A stretch of DNA of 51,770 bases from Roseovarius marisflavi (GTDB taxonomy: Bacteria > Pseudomonadota > Alphaproteobacteria > Rhodobacterales > Rhodobacteraceae). The position numbers and the translations under genes are program-made. Every line of letters begins with the position of its first letter. Within the stretch, counting starts at the first letter, position 1. Shown one piece after another: positions 18,026 through 28,289 of this stretch. The notes under the pieces were generated by a model. That model was not told the DNA's origin. It saw only the letters and a list, made by a program, of their open reading frames with translations, and searched no databases. The stretch covers positions 1 to 51,770 of the forward strand of contig NZ_FRBN01000025.1 of NCBI RefSeq assembly GCF_900142625.1, read 5' to 3'.

Positions 18026-18112
18026 CACCACTGGATGCGCCATCGCTGCAAGAAACTCAAGCACAGCTTCGCGACATCAACCCTGTGCTGCAGAGTAAAA
18101 TATTCGGACAGA

Positions 18113-19708
18113 TCACCCGGGCACGAAGCGCGGCAGCTTGGGCAGGCTCTCTCGCATCAGCTCTTGCAGGCGCGCATCGGCGGCGCCTTCGGGTTCACCG
18201 TTGAGGATCGGGGTGATGTAGCGCACGATGGCGCCGTCGGTGCGGTCGATCATGAGGCTGTCATAGACCACGCTCATCTTGGCCTTGAAATCGTTGGTCA
18301 TGCGCTTGCCGCGCTGTTCGAACCAGTAATAGACAAGCTGCTGCGACAGCCCCTTCTGGATCACCGCGCGGTTTACCTCAAACGTGCCGTAGACTGTGCT
18401 GCTCATGTCCACGGGCACCGTCTCGAAGCTGTAGATTTCCCAGCCGCCGGCCGGCAGGCAGACCTCGGGCGAATGGATGCCGCTACCTTCAGTCTGCTTG
18501 TCGTAGAAGGCCATGAAGAGCGACACCGGCGCGGGCTCGGACCGCGCGTTGAAGGAGGCCGCAAGATAATCGGTTGCCCCCAGTACCTGCTCGATATTGG
18601 GTTCGAGCATCGAGAAGGTCCCCGACCACTCTCCGATCTGCCGCGGATAGAGCGCAAAGGGATCGCGGTCCACCGCCACGGGCTCCTTGCCCTGTTGCAA
18701 GACCCATCCCGCCGAGACCGCAAGTGTCAGGATCCCCCCCGCCATCAGCGCGCGCGAGGCGCGGATGCTGGTGATACGGGTCAGGATCGCCCCAAAACCG
18801 GTGGTATCGAGATCAATCGCCTCCGATAGGGGCTTGGGGTTCGGCGTCAGCCGCTGTAGCGCCACAGCCATGATAAAGAGGATCGCGATACAGGCGCCGA
18901 AGATGATCCAGCCCTCGAAGAAATGCAGAAAGCCTTCGGCCTGCCCGATCCCGTAGCTGTTGACCAGCACGCCGATCATTCCGATGCGGAATGAATTCAT
19001 CAGCACCGTCAGTGGCACCGCCGCCAGGAGCAGCACCGCCTTGTGCCAGACCGGCCCGTGATAGAGGATGGCGAAAAGGTAGGAAAAGCTGAGGATCGGA
19101 AAAAGATAGCGCAGCCCCGAACAGGCCTCGGCGACCTGCAGCTTATAGACACCAAGGTCAATCACATTGCCTTCGAGAAAGACCGGCACCCCCATCAGCG
19201 CCACGAACCAGACGCCGATCTCCGAGGAAATGGTCTGGAGCACGATGGTCAGCTTGAGATAGACAAAATGCGGCAGGGGCAGCATGAAGATCAGATGTAC
19301 CACCCCCAGCTGATGCAGCTTGCCCCGCTCCCATCCAAAGATCGTCAGCACCACCCCGCCGACCCAGATGATGAAGGCATAAGAGACGATATCCGGGATA
19401 CGCGTCAGATTGCCCGCGATCGCCACCAGAAGCGCGAGCGTGATGACGACAAGTCCCGAGGCGCGGTCATGCACGACCGGTTTAGGCGGCGGCATGCGCC
19501 GCATTTCCCGCAGGAAAAGATAGAGCGAGACGAGCGGAATAAGCGGCCCGTGACTGTACTCGGCGGTGGACCAGGCCTGTGCCAGTGACACAAAGCCGAT
19601 CCAGAAGATCGGCACCGAGCCCACCAACAAAAGCGCAAACCAGAACAGGCCGACCGGATTGAGCGGGCGGGCAAGACCCCCTGAGGCGGAATAGTCTGTA
19701 ACGGACAT
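18113..19708 (-). CDS. xrtD: VPLPA-CTERM exosortase XrtD fused to EpsI domain
   Basis: A 531-residue inner-membrane protein from ATG 19708 (AGGAG upstream; longer frame to 19738 rejected). The N-terminal 285 residues are the exosortase: Cys196 in [13 protein letters not shown], Arg241 in [12 protein letters not shown] and His262 in [12 protein letters not shown] form the triad. After a last span the C-terminal part (about 310-531) is an EpsI-like domain ([12 protein letters not shown]). This fusion is the known XrtD form that sorts proteins with a VPLPA-type tail in Rhodobacteraceae. Target proteins with that tail lie at 30051-30755 and 42011-42715. Neighbours are matrix export genes, as in known exosortase loci. 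Confidence 0.93.
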   Translation of the reverse strand: MSVTDYSASGGLARPLNPVGLFWFALLLVGSVPIFWIGFVSLAQAWSTAEYSHGPLIPLVSLYLFLREMRRMPPPKPVVHDRASGLVVITLALLVAIAGNLTRIPDIVSYAFIIWVGGVVLTIFGWERGKLHQLGVVHLIFMLPLPHFVYLKLTIVLQTISSEIGVWFVALMGVPVFLEGNVIDLGVYKLQVAEACSGLRYLFPILSFSYLFAILYHGPVWHKAVLLLAAVPLTVLMNSFRIGMIGVLVNSYGIGQAEGFLHFFEGWIIFGACIAILFIMAVALQRLTPNPKPLSEAIDLDTTGFGAILTRITSIRASRALMAGGILTLAVSAGWVLQQGKEPVAVDRDPFALYPRQIGEWSGTFSMLEPNIEQVLGATDYLAASFNARSEPAPVSLFMAFYDKQTEGSGIHSPEVCLPAGGWEIYSFETVPVDMSSTVYGTFEVNRAVIQKGLSQQLVYYWFEQRGKRMTNDFKAKMSVVYDSLMIDRTDGAIVRYITPILNGEPEGAADARLQELMRESLPKLPRFVPG

Positions 19709-19892
19709 TTTCACGTTCTCCTGTAACCGCTTAGGCACTGCTTATTATGCCTGAAACACTCTTGTCGGCTGCAATCCATCCCTTGGATGTTCTAGCGAAA
19801 GATCGGGCAAAAAGCGATTCAAAAGCCGCGTAAACGGCGTGTCGGCACGCCTTTGAACTATCTGTTTTCTGTTTAGCGACAATACCTGAAGA

Positions 19893-21305
19893 TCAGGGGC
19901 GGATAACGACCTTGCGTTCCAGCGTCAGAAAGACCCGGTTCGATGTGGCACTGCCCACTCCGGTTTCGTCCCGTATGCGGTATTCATAGCCCGAAGAGAG
20001 CCGCCAATCCCGGGTCAGATCGCGGGAGTAGGTGGCGCGCAGATCGGCGCGGGTGGTGTCGTTCACGGCCGGGCCACCTGCCTGGGCCACTTCGGCCAAA
20101 TTCGCCGAAAATCCCAGATCGGACAGAGAGTTGATCTCATAAGTATAGCCAAGAGAGGCACTTGTGGTGCGTAATTCGTTCGACCGCGAGCTGGTGGCGA
20201 CCCGCCGGTCGAGCGTCGCCGTCAGGGTGCTGCGCGGCATCTCGTGGCTGAATTCAATGCTTCCCACCGGACGGATCGTGTCAGAGACATCGCTGGTCGC
20301 CCCAAGGCTGATTGCCAGCGCGCCGCGCGGCAAGGGCATTGTGCGGCTGGCCAGCCAGGTGGCGGTCGTGCCATTCACGCTGTCGCTAAGGTCGAATGTC
20401 GTGCCGACCGTGCCCCGCGTCAATTCCCGGTCCAGGGCAATATTGCCGATGATTCCGGTCTCGGTGTCCGAATTGCGCGCGCCCAGAATGGTCTCATGGG
20501 TCTCGATCTGCTGAAGGCCGAGCGAAACATCAAGCGTGTCGATCTTTGACAGCGCCTGCGTAAGTCCTAGGTTGAAGCTGGTAGTTTGCCGATCGGTCTG
20601 CGGCACGTCATCAGCAGTATAATCCCTATAACGCAACACGACCCGCGCCTCGGTTGCCGGGCTGAGGGTGAACCGCGTTGTGCCGGTAAGACTGATTGTT
20701 TCGGTATCGAACAGATCCGGATCGGTGGTGCTGCTATACGTCTGCTCACGGTAGCGCCCCTCGACAATGAAGCCCACCGGATCGTTGAGTCCGGTCTCGA
20801 AACTGAAGCGGGTCGATATCTGCTCGCGGTCACCCTGGTCTTCGGCGAGATCGTTTTCGTCAAGCAGATCATCATCGAAAAAGCGGTTCTGATCGAACGG
20901 ATCAAGTGAGTTGACCGACGCGAGGCTATAGTCGGCCCCGAAGCTGAGGGCGCTGTTCACCCCCTCCCGGTCATAGCCGAGCCGCGCGCTCCGATCATCG
21001 AGGGTGCGGCTGCCGCCCGGCGGCTCATTGGCGCGCAGCAGCCCGCTCAGATCAAGGCTTAGCACATCATTGGCGCGCCGGTTGCGGTATCCGAAAGACA
21101 GCCTGTTGTCGAACAGCTCGGCACTGTCCCCGCCACTGGGGCTCAGGTTGTAATTATCCGTCGCGCTGAATGTGGAACTAAGCCCGAAGGTTAGCACAGG
21201 GCCACCCTCCTCCGGGCTGCTGGCCTGCTGCGCAAGCGTCAGCCCCGCACCCAAGCAGAGCACAGTCAGGCACCCGGAGCCAATCAGGGCATGCGCGCGT
21301 ATCAC
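19893..21305 (-). CDS. Outer-membrane beta-barrel protein of exosortase/EPS locus
   Basis: A 470-residue protein from GTG 21305, ten bases after the Wza-type gene's stop; a ribosome site AAGGA is present. It has an N-terminal signal peptide (cut near LTLAQQ) and then many alternating hydrophobic/polar strands ending in Arg/aromatic pairs, with repeated Asn/Gly turns, ending VFLTLERKVVIRP. This matches the large beta-barrels regularly encoded beside exosortase and Wza genes. It may form an outer-membrane conduit or assist polysaccharide export. No catalytic motif is visible. Confidence 0.78.
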   Translation of the reverse strand: MIRAHALIGSGCLTVLCLGAGLTLAQQASSPEEGGPVLTFGLSSTFSATDNYNLSPSGGDSAELFDNRLSFGYRNRRANDVLSLDLSGLLRANEPPGGSRTLDDRSARLGYDREGVNSALSFGADYSLASVNSLDPFDQNRFFDDDLLDENDLAEDQGDREQISTRFSFETGLNDPVGFIVEGRYREQTYSSTTDPDLFDTETISLTGTTRFTLSPATEARVVLRYRDYTADDVPQTDRQTTSFNLGLTQALSKIDTLDVSLGLQQIETHETILGARNSDTETGIIGNIALDRELTRGTVGTTFDLSDSVNGTTATWLASRTMPLPRGALAISLGATSDVSDTIRPVGSIEFSHEMPRSTLTATLDRRVATSSRSNELRTTSASLGYTYEINSLSDLGFSANLAEVAQAGGPAVNDTTRADLRATYSRDLTRDWRLSSGYEYRIRDETGVGSATSNRVFLTLERKVVIRP

Positions 21306-21314
21306 AACCCGTCC

Positions 21315-21923
21315 TTATTCGAACAGACGGCGCTCGGGCACAACGATCACGTCCCCCGGGGCCAGTACCGTCGTGCCACTGATGCTGTCGCTTCCCCCCA
21401 TCGTGCGATAGTTGAAGCGATAGACGGTTTCATCTCCACCCGCAGGGTCGACGCGGCGCAGTTGGATGCGTTTCTCGGCGGCAAAGCGGGACAGCCCCCC
21501 CGCCTCAGCCAGAAACTGGATCAGCGTGGTATCGGGCAGGATCTCTTTGCGACCGGGGTTATTAACCTCACCCAGAATATAGACATTCATCAGATTTGGC
21601 TGAGCGGCGGCGCGCGACGAAGATTTCGGCGCCAGAGCTGCAACCGACACCAGAACGGTCGGCGAGACGGCAAAGTTCGAGGCCATTTCCTTTGACAGGG
21701 TGCTGGCCACGGTATCGACACTACGCCCGCCAACCTTGACCGTGCCCGCCAGCGGGAAGCTGATAGACCCATCGGGTAAAACAAGAACACTGCGATTGAG
21801 GCCCGGATCTTCGAGAACCTCGACCTGCAGAGTATCTCCCGGCTTGATGCGGTAGAAGTCCTGCGCCATGGAAACGCTGGCAGATCCAATCAGGAAAAGG
21901 ATCGCTGTTAAAAATCTGATCAT
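21315..21923 (-). CDS. Wza-type polysaccharide export protein (SLBB)
   Basis: A 202-residue exported protein from ATG 21923 with a signal peptide ending near SVSMAQ. YRIKPGDTLQVEVLEDPGLNRSVLVLPDGSISFPLAG is the Poly_export domain, and YILGEVNNPGRKEILPDTTLIQFLAEAGG is the SLBB domain, followed by the ...VVPERRLFE end. No lipobox cysteine is present, unlike classical Wza. It is the outer-membrane polysaccharide channel component, or its periplasmic part paired with the following beta-barrel. Confidence 0.9.
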   Translation of the reverse strand: MIRFLTAILFLIGSASVSMAQDFYRIKPGDTLQVEVLEDPGLNRSVLVLPDGSISFPLAGTVKVGGRSVDTVASTLSKEMASNFAVSPTVLVSVAALAPKSSSRAAAQPNLMNVYILGEVNNPGRKEILPDTTLIQFLAEAGGLSRFAAEKRIQLRRVDPAGGDETVYRFNYRTMGGSDSISGTTVLAPGDVIVVPERRLFE

Positions 21924-22067
21924 CCTGTGCCTCTGTCCCATTTTCATTTTGTGTGGAATTTAAGCTATTTAGCGGCTCAGAAAAATACGTAAAGTCAAGA
22001 AAACTCGACGCTGCGGCAGATTTGCAGCGCTTTGAAGGTATTTTCTCGTCAGCTTCCCATATCTGTC

Positions 22068-24494
22068 TTATTCGACAGACGCAGACAATCGGTCAATTTC
22101 GCCTTTGACTTCGTCCATGAATGCTAGTTCCGGACCGTTTTCTGCGGCCTCAACCACCTTGCGGAACTGCGCCAGGGCATCGGCATCGCGCTTGAGTGCG
22201 ACATAGGTGCGCGCCAGATGGTACTGCACTGTCGGGTCGGCAGGCAGACTGGCCGCCGCCGGTTCCAGCGCAGCAAGCGCGGTATCCAGATCTCCGCGGC
22301 GGAAGGCGATCCAGCCATAGGTATCCTGAAAGGCCGGAACGTCACGGTCGCGCAGACGCCGTGCGATCTCATGCGCGCGCGTGAGGCTGTCGGCATCCTC
22401 ACTCCCCGTCGCCAGCAGGCTTGCCAGATTGTTGGCAATGATCAGATTGTTGCTGTCAGCGGCATAGAGCCGCTCATAAATGTCAATCGCGCCCTGAATA
22501 TCACCTTCGCGCTCAAGAACGCCAGCCAGAGCCCAGTTGAGTCTCAGGTTGTCAGGATTGGCCTCAAGCCCGTCCAGAAGGGCCTGCCGGGCCGTCGCCA
22601 CGTCTTCCTGTAGGGCATGGATATTATAAAGAGCGAGCCAGAAGCGCTGATCCTGCGGGTTCTCTGTTGCCAGGTCACGAAAGGTCGTCTCGGCCGCTTC
22701 AATGTCGCCGCCTGCCACCTGCACCGAGGCCACAAGGAAACGCGCCTCGGGGTCTCCGGGGTTTGCGTCCAGTATCTCACGCGCATATTGCAATGCCGCA
22801 TCCAAATTGCCCTGAGCCAAGTGGGTCCGCACGATCAACGCTGCCGCCCCCATACCGGACGCGCCTTCGCCTGCAAGCGTGTCAAGAAAGCCCATCAACT
22901 CATCTTCACGGTCTTGCGCCGCCAGCTGGCGCGCCGTCAGGTCATTGGCGACCCGCTGTGCATTGGCACCATCCTCGCGCCTCAGGGTCTCGATGACCTG
23001 CGTCAGACGCGGCCAATCCCGGTCACGTACGTAGATATCGCCAAGTCCTCTCAGCATGGCGATATGGTTTGGGGACAGGCGCAGGGCATTGATCAACACG
23101 GTTTCTGCTGTTCGCAGATCGCCCTGCGAAATCAGGTGACTCGCATAGCGCAGCGACTCTTCCGGCGCGTTTCTGGAGGCATCAACAGCACGGCTCAGCA
23201 TATCCGCCATCAGATCACGATTGCCCGCACGTTCATGGGCATGCGCCATGAGGCTCATTGCACCGGCATCGTTCGGGGCCTGCCCCAGTGCCGCGCGCAA
23301 GGTGACGATGGCCTCGTCGACACGATCGCTCTCGATCAGCCAGCCGGCCCGCAGTTTCATCGCGTCGACCTGGTTTTTGTCCTCTTCCAGAACTTGCTCG
23401 ACCAAGGCCCTGGCTCCGACCTGATTGTCGGTCACTTCAAGCATCCGTGCAAGCATGACCATGATGCTGCGCCGCTCATCGGATGGCTCCATCGCGTCAA
23501 TCAGCTCTTCCATCTCGGCGATGGCCGCGTCACGCTCGCCCAGATCAAAGCGAAACCCGGCCCGCAGCGCGATCAACCGTTCCCGTTCAGGTGGATCACT
23601 TGCAATGATCCGGTCCAGCTCGACCTTGGCGGTTTCAAGGCTGCGCACCTCGGACAGGAAGCGGATATAGGTGATGATGTCATCGGGATCGCGCGGCTCC
23701 TGATCCGCGCGGGTTTTGAGGAATGCCTCGGCCGCATCGACATCCCCCTGGGAGATATACCAGCGCACCAAGGTCGCCGGTATGCTCGGATCTTCGGGAA
23801 ACCGGGTGATCATCTCTTCGAGCTGCGCCCGGATTTCGCGTGTTTCGCCCAGCTGATTGAGAACGCCGAGACGAATTGTATAAAGCTCCTGATCGTCAGG
23901 CGACTCGGCAAGGGCGGCATCAATGGCAGAGAGGGCCGCAGTCCAGTTCTGGGCCCGCATCAGATCGGTGATGATGACCTGCCGGGCGATCATCAGGTCG
24001 GGATCCTCGGCAACAAGCGCCTGCGCTTTCGTAACCGCCGCGCGCTCCGCCGTGGCATCCTTGGCCACAACTGCATCGCGATAGCTCACCGTGGCGTTGA
24101 CCGCCTGCACCAAACGGTCATCGGGGTCCAGCTCCGCCGCAGCGCGTCCATGACGGCGCGCCTCTTCCCAGTTGTTTTCCCGCAGCGCCAATTCAGCAAG
24201 GGCCCGCTGTCCGGCCAGGCTGTCGGGATATTGTTCCACCAGCCGCAGGTACTGCCCATAGGCCTCGCCGATATTTCCCCTTGCGCGCACGGCATCTGCA
24301 TATTGCAGCCGTGCTTCGCGATGCTGGCCATTCAGCTGGAAGACATTGCGGAATTCGACCAGGGCACGATCCACATCTCCCTTTTCCAGCAACTCAAGCC
24401 CGGATTGAAAATGTTTGTCCGCACGCTGTTCTGCATTATCGCAGAAGGACAGCGTGCCCGCAGTGGCCAATGCCAGAAATGTCAGTTTGATCAT
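22068..24494 (-). CDS. prsT: PEP-CTERM-system TPR-repeat lipoprotein (PrsT-like)
   Basis: An 808-residue lipoprotein. The N-terminus MIKLTFLALATAGTLSFCDN gives a lipobox with Cys18. The rest is a long array of about twenty helical hairpins of the tetratricopeptide type (e.g. HFQSGLELLEKGDVDRALVEF). This is the shape and length of PrsT, a TPR lipoprotein consistently found in exosortase/EPS loci. It probably scaffolds export in the periplasm. It lies 120 bp upstream of the Wza-type gene on the same strand. Confidence 0.9.
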   Translation of the reverse strand: MIKLTFLALATAGTLSFCDNAEQRADKHFQSGLELLEKGDVDRALVEFRNVFQLNGQHREARLQYADAVRARGNIGEAYGQYLRLVEQYPDSLAGQRALAELALRENNWEEARRHGRAAAELDPDDRLVQAVNATVSYRDAVVAKDATAERAAVTKAQALVAEDPDLMIARQVIITDLMRAQNWTAALSAIDAALAESPDDQELYTIRLGVLNQLGETREIRAQLEEMITRFPEDPSIPATLVRWYISQGDVDAAEAFLKTRADQEPRDPDDIITYIRFLSEVRSLETAKVELDRIIASDPPERERLIALRAGFRFDLGERDAAIAEMEELIDAMEPSDERRSIMVMLARMLEVTDNQVGARALVEQVLEEDKNQVDAMKLRAGWLIESDRVDEAIVTLRAALGQAPNDAGAMSLMAHAHERAGNRDLMADMLSRAVDASRNAPEESLRYASHLISQGDLRTAETVLINALRLSPNHIAMLRGLGDIYVRDRDWPRLTQVIETLRREDGANAQRVANDLTARQLAAQDREDELMGFLDTLAGEGASGMGAAALIVRTHLAQGNLDAALQYAREILDANPGDPEARFLVASVQVAGGDIEAAETTFRDLATENPQDQRFWLALYNIHALQEDVATARQALLDGLEANPDNLRLNWALAGVLEREGDIQGAIDIYERLYAADSNNLIIANNLASLLATGSEDADSLTRAHEIARRLRDRDVPAFQDTYGWIAFRRGDLDTALAALEPAAASLPADPTVQYHLARTYVALKRDADALAQFRKVVEAAENGPELAFMDEVKGEIDRLSASVE

Positions 24495-24623
24495 AGTATT
24501 ACCATCGCATTTCGGGACAGGTTCGACAAGCCAAGTCGGACATTATTACAGTCCATTCAGACCTTATCAAACCACCTCCGGTACAAGAGAGGCGTAAAGT
24601 ATCGCGGTTCGATTGGTCGCGCG

Positions 24624-25304
24624 TCAATATCCGGTGCCGCGCAGCACCACCGAGACAGTCCTGCACAGGATGGACAGATCCCCCGACAGAGACAGTGACA
24701 TCAGATAATCGCGGTCAAAGGCGGCGCGTTGGGCAAAGCTTGACTGGTTGCGGTCGGAAACCTGCCAGGGCCCGGTGATCCCCGGCCGCAGTTCGAAATA
24801 GGCCGTGCCGGGATAAATCGCCCGCTGTTCCACCATCATCGGACGCGGCCCAACAAGCGACATGTCGCCCTTGAGTACATTCAACAGTTGCGGCAGTTCA
24901 TCGAGAGAGGACTTGCGCAGAAAACAGCCAAGCGGCGTGATGCGCGGATCATATTTCAGTTTCTGGCTTTCATCCCATTCGCGACGGGCCTCGGGGTTTT
25001 TGCAAAGATGGTCTTCCAGCAAGGCGTCGGCCCCCGGTACCATTGTGCGGATCTTGAACATGTCAAAGACACGACCGCCACGCCCGAGGCGTTTCTGACG
25101 GTAGACGGGGTTGCCCCCGGCAATCGCCACGAGAACCATCATGCCCAATATAAGCGGCAGGGAAATCGGCAGGGAAATCAAGACAAGAGTAATGTCCAGG
25201 CAACGCTTGGCACCATTGCGATAGAATGCGCGGCGGCTAATACGGCTTTCAGGTCTAGCAACCCGCATTCTGGCAGGTTTTTCAGATAAATCTTCGAAAG
25301 TCAT
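24624..25304 (-). CDS. Undecaprenyl-phosphate sugar phosphotransferase (ExoY type)
   Basis: A 226-residue priming transferase: one membrane re-entrant/span (LDITLVLISLPISLPLILGMMVLVAI, about 35-60), then FDMFKIRTMV, SSLDELPQLLNVLKGDMSLVGPRP and the late PGITGPWQVSDRN motif of the bacterial sugar transferase family. It attaches the first sugar-1-phosphate to undecaprenyl phosphate. It is the first gene of the minus-strand export/sorting block and is divergent from the ATPase gene at 25840. Confidence 0.92.
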   Translation of the reverse strand: MTFEDLSEKPARMRVARPESRISRRAFYRNGAKRCLDITLVLISLPISLPLILGMMVLVAIAGGNPVYRQKRLGRGGRVFDMFKIRTMVPGADALLEDHLCKNPEARREWDESQKLKYDPRITPLGCFLRKSSLDELPQLLNVLKGDMSLVGPRPMMVEQRAIYPGTAYFELRPGITGPWQVSDRNQSSFAQRAAFDRDYLMSLSLSGDLSILCRTVSVVLRGTGY

Positions 25305-25839
25305 AATTAATGGCCTCTACAAACTTTTTGAGCGAACTGGCACTCAGGACCCAACACGGTAAAATCCGTTTTGATAAAAACATTGGATGAGCAGCACATA
25401 TCCGCGATCACACCCCCATTACCAGTGAACTACTCCGGACTGCCTAAAACAAGACATGATTTGGCCAGAATTCAAAGAAGCGCATCTAAGCCGCTGAAAA
25501 GATATAATTTTAGTATTTTCCCGATAAGGGCGTTACACATGACCGCGACCTCATATCTGGTGGTTGTTGCCTGGCTGTCAACAAATGTTCGTGAGTAGGG
25601 GGAATAGTTCATGAACAGCCCCAACCGATTCGTGAGGGGACGTCGCCGAAAAGAGCGATCCGGCGACACAATACGCCTTCCAAATATCTCACTCCCGCCA
25701 TCAAAGTGCATGATTTGTCTGTTGAATTATTGGCATGTAAAGGACAGGTACAATGAAAACAGACGGAATTTCATGTTCTACTGTGGTGGCACTCCTAGCC
25801 GTGCAGTATGACACCAGCCTGCGGCACCAGTTTTGAAAG
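25305..25839. promoter_or_regulatory. 535-bp divergent intergenic region of the EPS locus
   Basis: No convincing gene; a few short frames are open but without codon bias or good starts. It lies between divergent transcription units (sugar transferase/PrsT/Wza/XrtD to the left, ATPase/Wzz/kinase to the right), so regulatory sites for both are likely. Two copies of TTCGTGAG (about 25588 and 25629) bracket a perfect 10-bp palindrome GTTCATGAAC at 25607-25616. The region is AT-richer than its flanks. Confidence 0.4.
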
Positions 25840-26703
25840 ATGCATATGAAACCGGAGACCCTTTACGCAGATTTTTTCGGCTTGTCCGAGCGGCCCTTCA
25901 CGCTGCTGCCGGATCCTGCCTTTCTCTTCTGGTCCAAGGCGCATCGCAATGCCTATACGATTCTGGATTACGGGATATTGTCGCGCGCACCGATAACCGT
26001 GGTCACCGGAGAAATCGGATCAGGCAAGACAACATTGGTGCATCACCTGCTCAAGAGCACCGAAGAGGCGATCACGATCGGCCTCATTTCCAACGCGCAG
26101 GGCGGGCGCGGAGAGCTGCTGCAATGGGTGCTCAACGCCTTGTCGCTTGAGGTGCCCGAGGGGGCAAGCTATGTGCAGAAGTTCCAGAAACTACAGGATT
26201 TCCTGATCGCCGAATATGCCGCAGAGCGGCGCGTCGTGCTGATCTTCGACGAGGCGCAGAACCTGTCAATGGAAGGGCTGGAAGAGCTGCGCATGCTCAC
26301 CAATATCAACGCCAACAAGGATGAGCTGATACAGCTCATTCTGGTCGGGCAGCCCGAGTTGCGCGACATGATCCGCAGCCCCAAGATGAAACAGCTGGCG
26401 CAGCGTGTGTCGGCAAATTTCCACATCCCGGCAATGGATGAAGAGACGGTGACGGAATACATCCAGCACCGGTTGCGCACCGTCGGCGGGCAGGGGGATG
26501 AATTCAGCATCGGCGCCTGTAAAATGGTCCATGAGCAGACCGGCGGGGTGCCGCGACTTGTCAATCAATTGTGTGATATCGCAATGGTTTACACATGGAG
26601 CAAGGACGAGAGAAAAGTGACCGAAGACATTCTTCAGAGCGTGCTTGACGACGGATTGTTCTTTACAGCCTCCTTTGCATCGGAAGAGAGTGACAAGACA
26701 TGA
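25840..26703 (+). CDS. ExeA/GspA-like AAA ATPase of the exosortase/EPS locus
   Basis: A 287-residue AAA ATPase. VVTGEIGSGKTTLVHHLL is Walker A (Lys63) and VVLIFDEAQNLS is Walker B; LILVGQPELRDMI and the C-terminal helical segment fit the ExeA family in exosortase loci (the 'PEP-CTERM locus subfamily'). It is soluble and cytoplasmic and may drive export or regulation. Its stop overlaps the next gene's ATG (ATGA). It heads a four-gene plus-strand operon. An alternative ATG lies at 25846. Confidence 0.9.
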   Translation: MHMKPETLYADFFGLSERPFTLLPDPAFLFWSKAHRNAYTILDYGILSRAPITVVTGEIGSGKTTLVHHLLKSTEEAITIGLISNAQGGRGELLQWVLNALSLEVPEGASYVQKFQKLQDFLIAEYAAERRVVLIFDEAQNLSMEGLEELRMLTNINANKDELIQLILVGQPELRDMIRSPKMKQLAQRVSANFHIPAMDEETVTEYIQHRLRTVGGQGDEFSIGACKMVHEQTGGVPRLVNQLCDIAMVYTWSKDERKVTEDILQSVLDDGLFFTASFASEESDKT

Positions 26704-28259
26704 GTGACCTGAAATACTATTTCTCGATCTTCCTGCGCCGCCTGCATTATTTCCTTGTGGTCTCGGTGGTCATCTCGGCTGTGGCCGTTATCGCAGCCTT
26801 CACTCTGCCGCCTGCCTATGAATCGCAAACCCGACTTTTGCTGGAAGGACCACAGATCCCCACGGAACTGGCCGCATCCACGGTCAGGGTGGGGCTGTCC
26901 GAGCAACTCGAGATCATCGAACAGCGGCTGATGACGCGCGCTAATTTGCTCGATGTGGCCCGCAGCCAGCAGGTGTTCGAGGACATCCCGACAATGAGTG
27001 CCGATGAAATCGTGGCGGCGATGCGGGCGCGGACTGTAATCCAGAGGTCCGGAAGCTCACGCAACCCAGGACCGATCCTGACACTCACCTTTGAGTCCCG
27101 CAGCCCGAGTATCGCGGCCGGCGTGCTCAACGAATACCTGACCCTGATTGAGCGGCAGAACGTGGAGTTCCGCACCTCGCGCGCGGGTAACACAATGGAG
27201 TTCTTCGAACAGGAAGTCCAACGCCTGGGTCAGAATCTTGATGCGCAGAGCGCCCGAATTCTCGAATTCAAGACCAGAAATTCCGGGGCCCTGCCGGAAA
27301 GCCTCGGGTATAGCCTCGACCAGAAGTCCACATTGCAGGAACAGATCCGCCAAATCAACCGGGACATAATCACCCTCAGGAACCAGAGCGAGCGACTTGT
27401 ACAGATATTTGAGGCGACCGGACAGCTCGGGGCTAATGAGAGCGCGCGCCTGTCGCCCGACGAGCAGCGCCTGCAGGAAATGCGGGCCCAGCTTGACCAG
27501 GCCCTTTCCATCTACTCGGAGGAGAACCCCCGGGTGAAGATGCTACAGGCTCGCATCGATCAGCTAGAACAGCGTCTCGACGCGCGAACCGCGACAGAGA
27601 CACAAGAACCGGCACCCGACGCACCGACGCAGCGGCGCGGCTCGGCTACGCTCGATTTGCAATTGAGCGAGATCGAGACACGCATCTCGATGCTGCAGGA
27701 GCAACGCGAAGATATCACCGCAAGACTAGCGGTTCTGGAGGATTCGCTGGCCAGCACCCCGGCCAATACCGCGAACCTCGAAGAGCTGAACCGGACCTAT
27801 GCTAATATTGAGGCCCAGTACAACACGGCCGTTGATCGTCTGGCCCAGGCCAGTACCGGCGAACGGATCGAATCGCTGTCACGCGGACAGAAGATTTCGA
27901 TCATCGAGCCACCGACCACGCCCAACAGGCCCACAAAGCCGAACCGGATGCAGATCGCCGGGGGCGGTACAATGTTTGGCGTCCTGGCAGGGATCGCTCT
28001 TGTTGTACTGATCGAATTGCTCAACCGTACAGCCCGGCGGCCGGAAGATATAATGAAACGCATCGGTGTGCGCCCCTTGGCAACCATCCCCTACATGCGC
28101 AGCCGGTCCGAAATCTTCAAGAAGCGCCTGGTCAAGCTTCTGGTCTACCTAGTGATCCTCGTGGGCTTTCCCGCAGCGGTCTATGCGGTGCATCTTTATT
28201 ATCTTCCGCTCGACCTGCTGGCCGACCGGGCCATGAACAAGATCGGCGTCCGCTGGTGA
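26700..28259 (+). CDS. Wzz-type polysaccharide chain-length/co-polymerase protein
   Basis: A 519-residue inner-membrane protein with spans near residues 13-38 (LHYFLVVSVVISAVAVIAAF), about 418-440 and about 480-503, and a large coiled-coil-rich periplasmic region between them (LQEQIRQINRDIITLRNQ and similar). PPTTPNRPTKPNRMQIAGGG just before the second span is the proline-rich Wzz signature. The third span and short tail are typical of the exosortase-locus variant. It sets chain length with the Wzy polymerase and is coupled to the ATPase (ATGA overlap). The kinase is a separate following protein. Confidence 0.9.
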   Translation: MSDLKYYFSIFLRRLHYFLVVSVVISAVAVIAAFTLPPAYESQTRLLLEGPQIPTELAASTVRVGLSEQLEIIEQRLMTRANLLDVARSQQVFEDIPTMSADEIVAAMRARTVIQRSGSSRNPGPILTLTFESRSPSIAAGVLNEYLTLIERQNVEFRTSRAGNTMEFFEQEVQRLGQNLDAQSARILEFKTRNSGALPESLGYSLDQKSTLQEQIRQINRDIITLRNQSERLVQIFEATGQLGANESARLSPDEQRLQEMRAQLDQALSIYSEENPRVKMLQARIDQLEQRLDARTATETQEPAPDAPTQRRGSATLDLQLSEIETRISMLQEQREDITARLAVLEDSLASTPANTANLEELNRTYANIEAQYNTAVDRLAQASTGERIESLSRGQKISIIEPPTTPNRPTKPNRMQIAGGGTMFGVLAGIALVVLIELLNRTARRPEDIMKRIGVRPLATIPYMRSRSEIFKKRLVKLLVYLVILVGFPAAVYAVHLYYLPLDLLADRAMNKIGVRW

Positions 28260-28289
28260 CCGGTTACAATTATATCAGGAGCGCTTGAG

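Noticed and set aside
25371..25598. 75-codon frame in the divergent EPS promoter region
   Set aside because: No ribosome site or coding bias; the region is better explained as regulatory.
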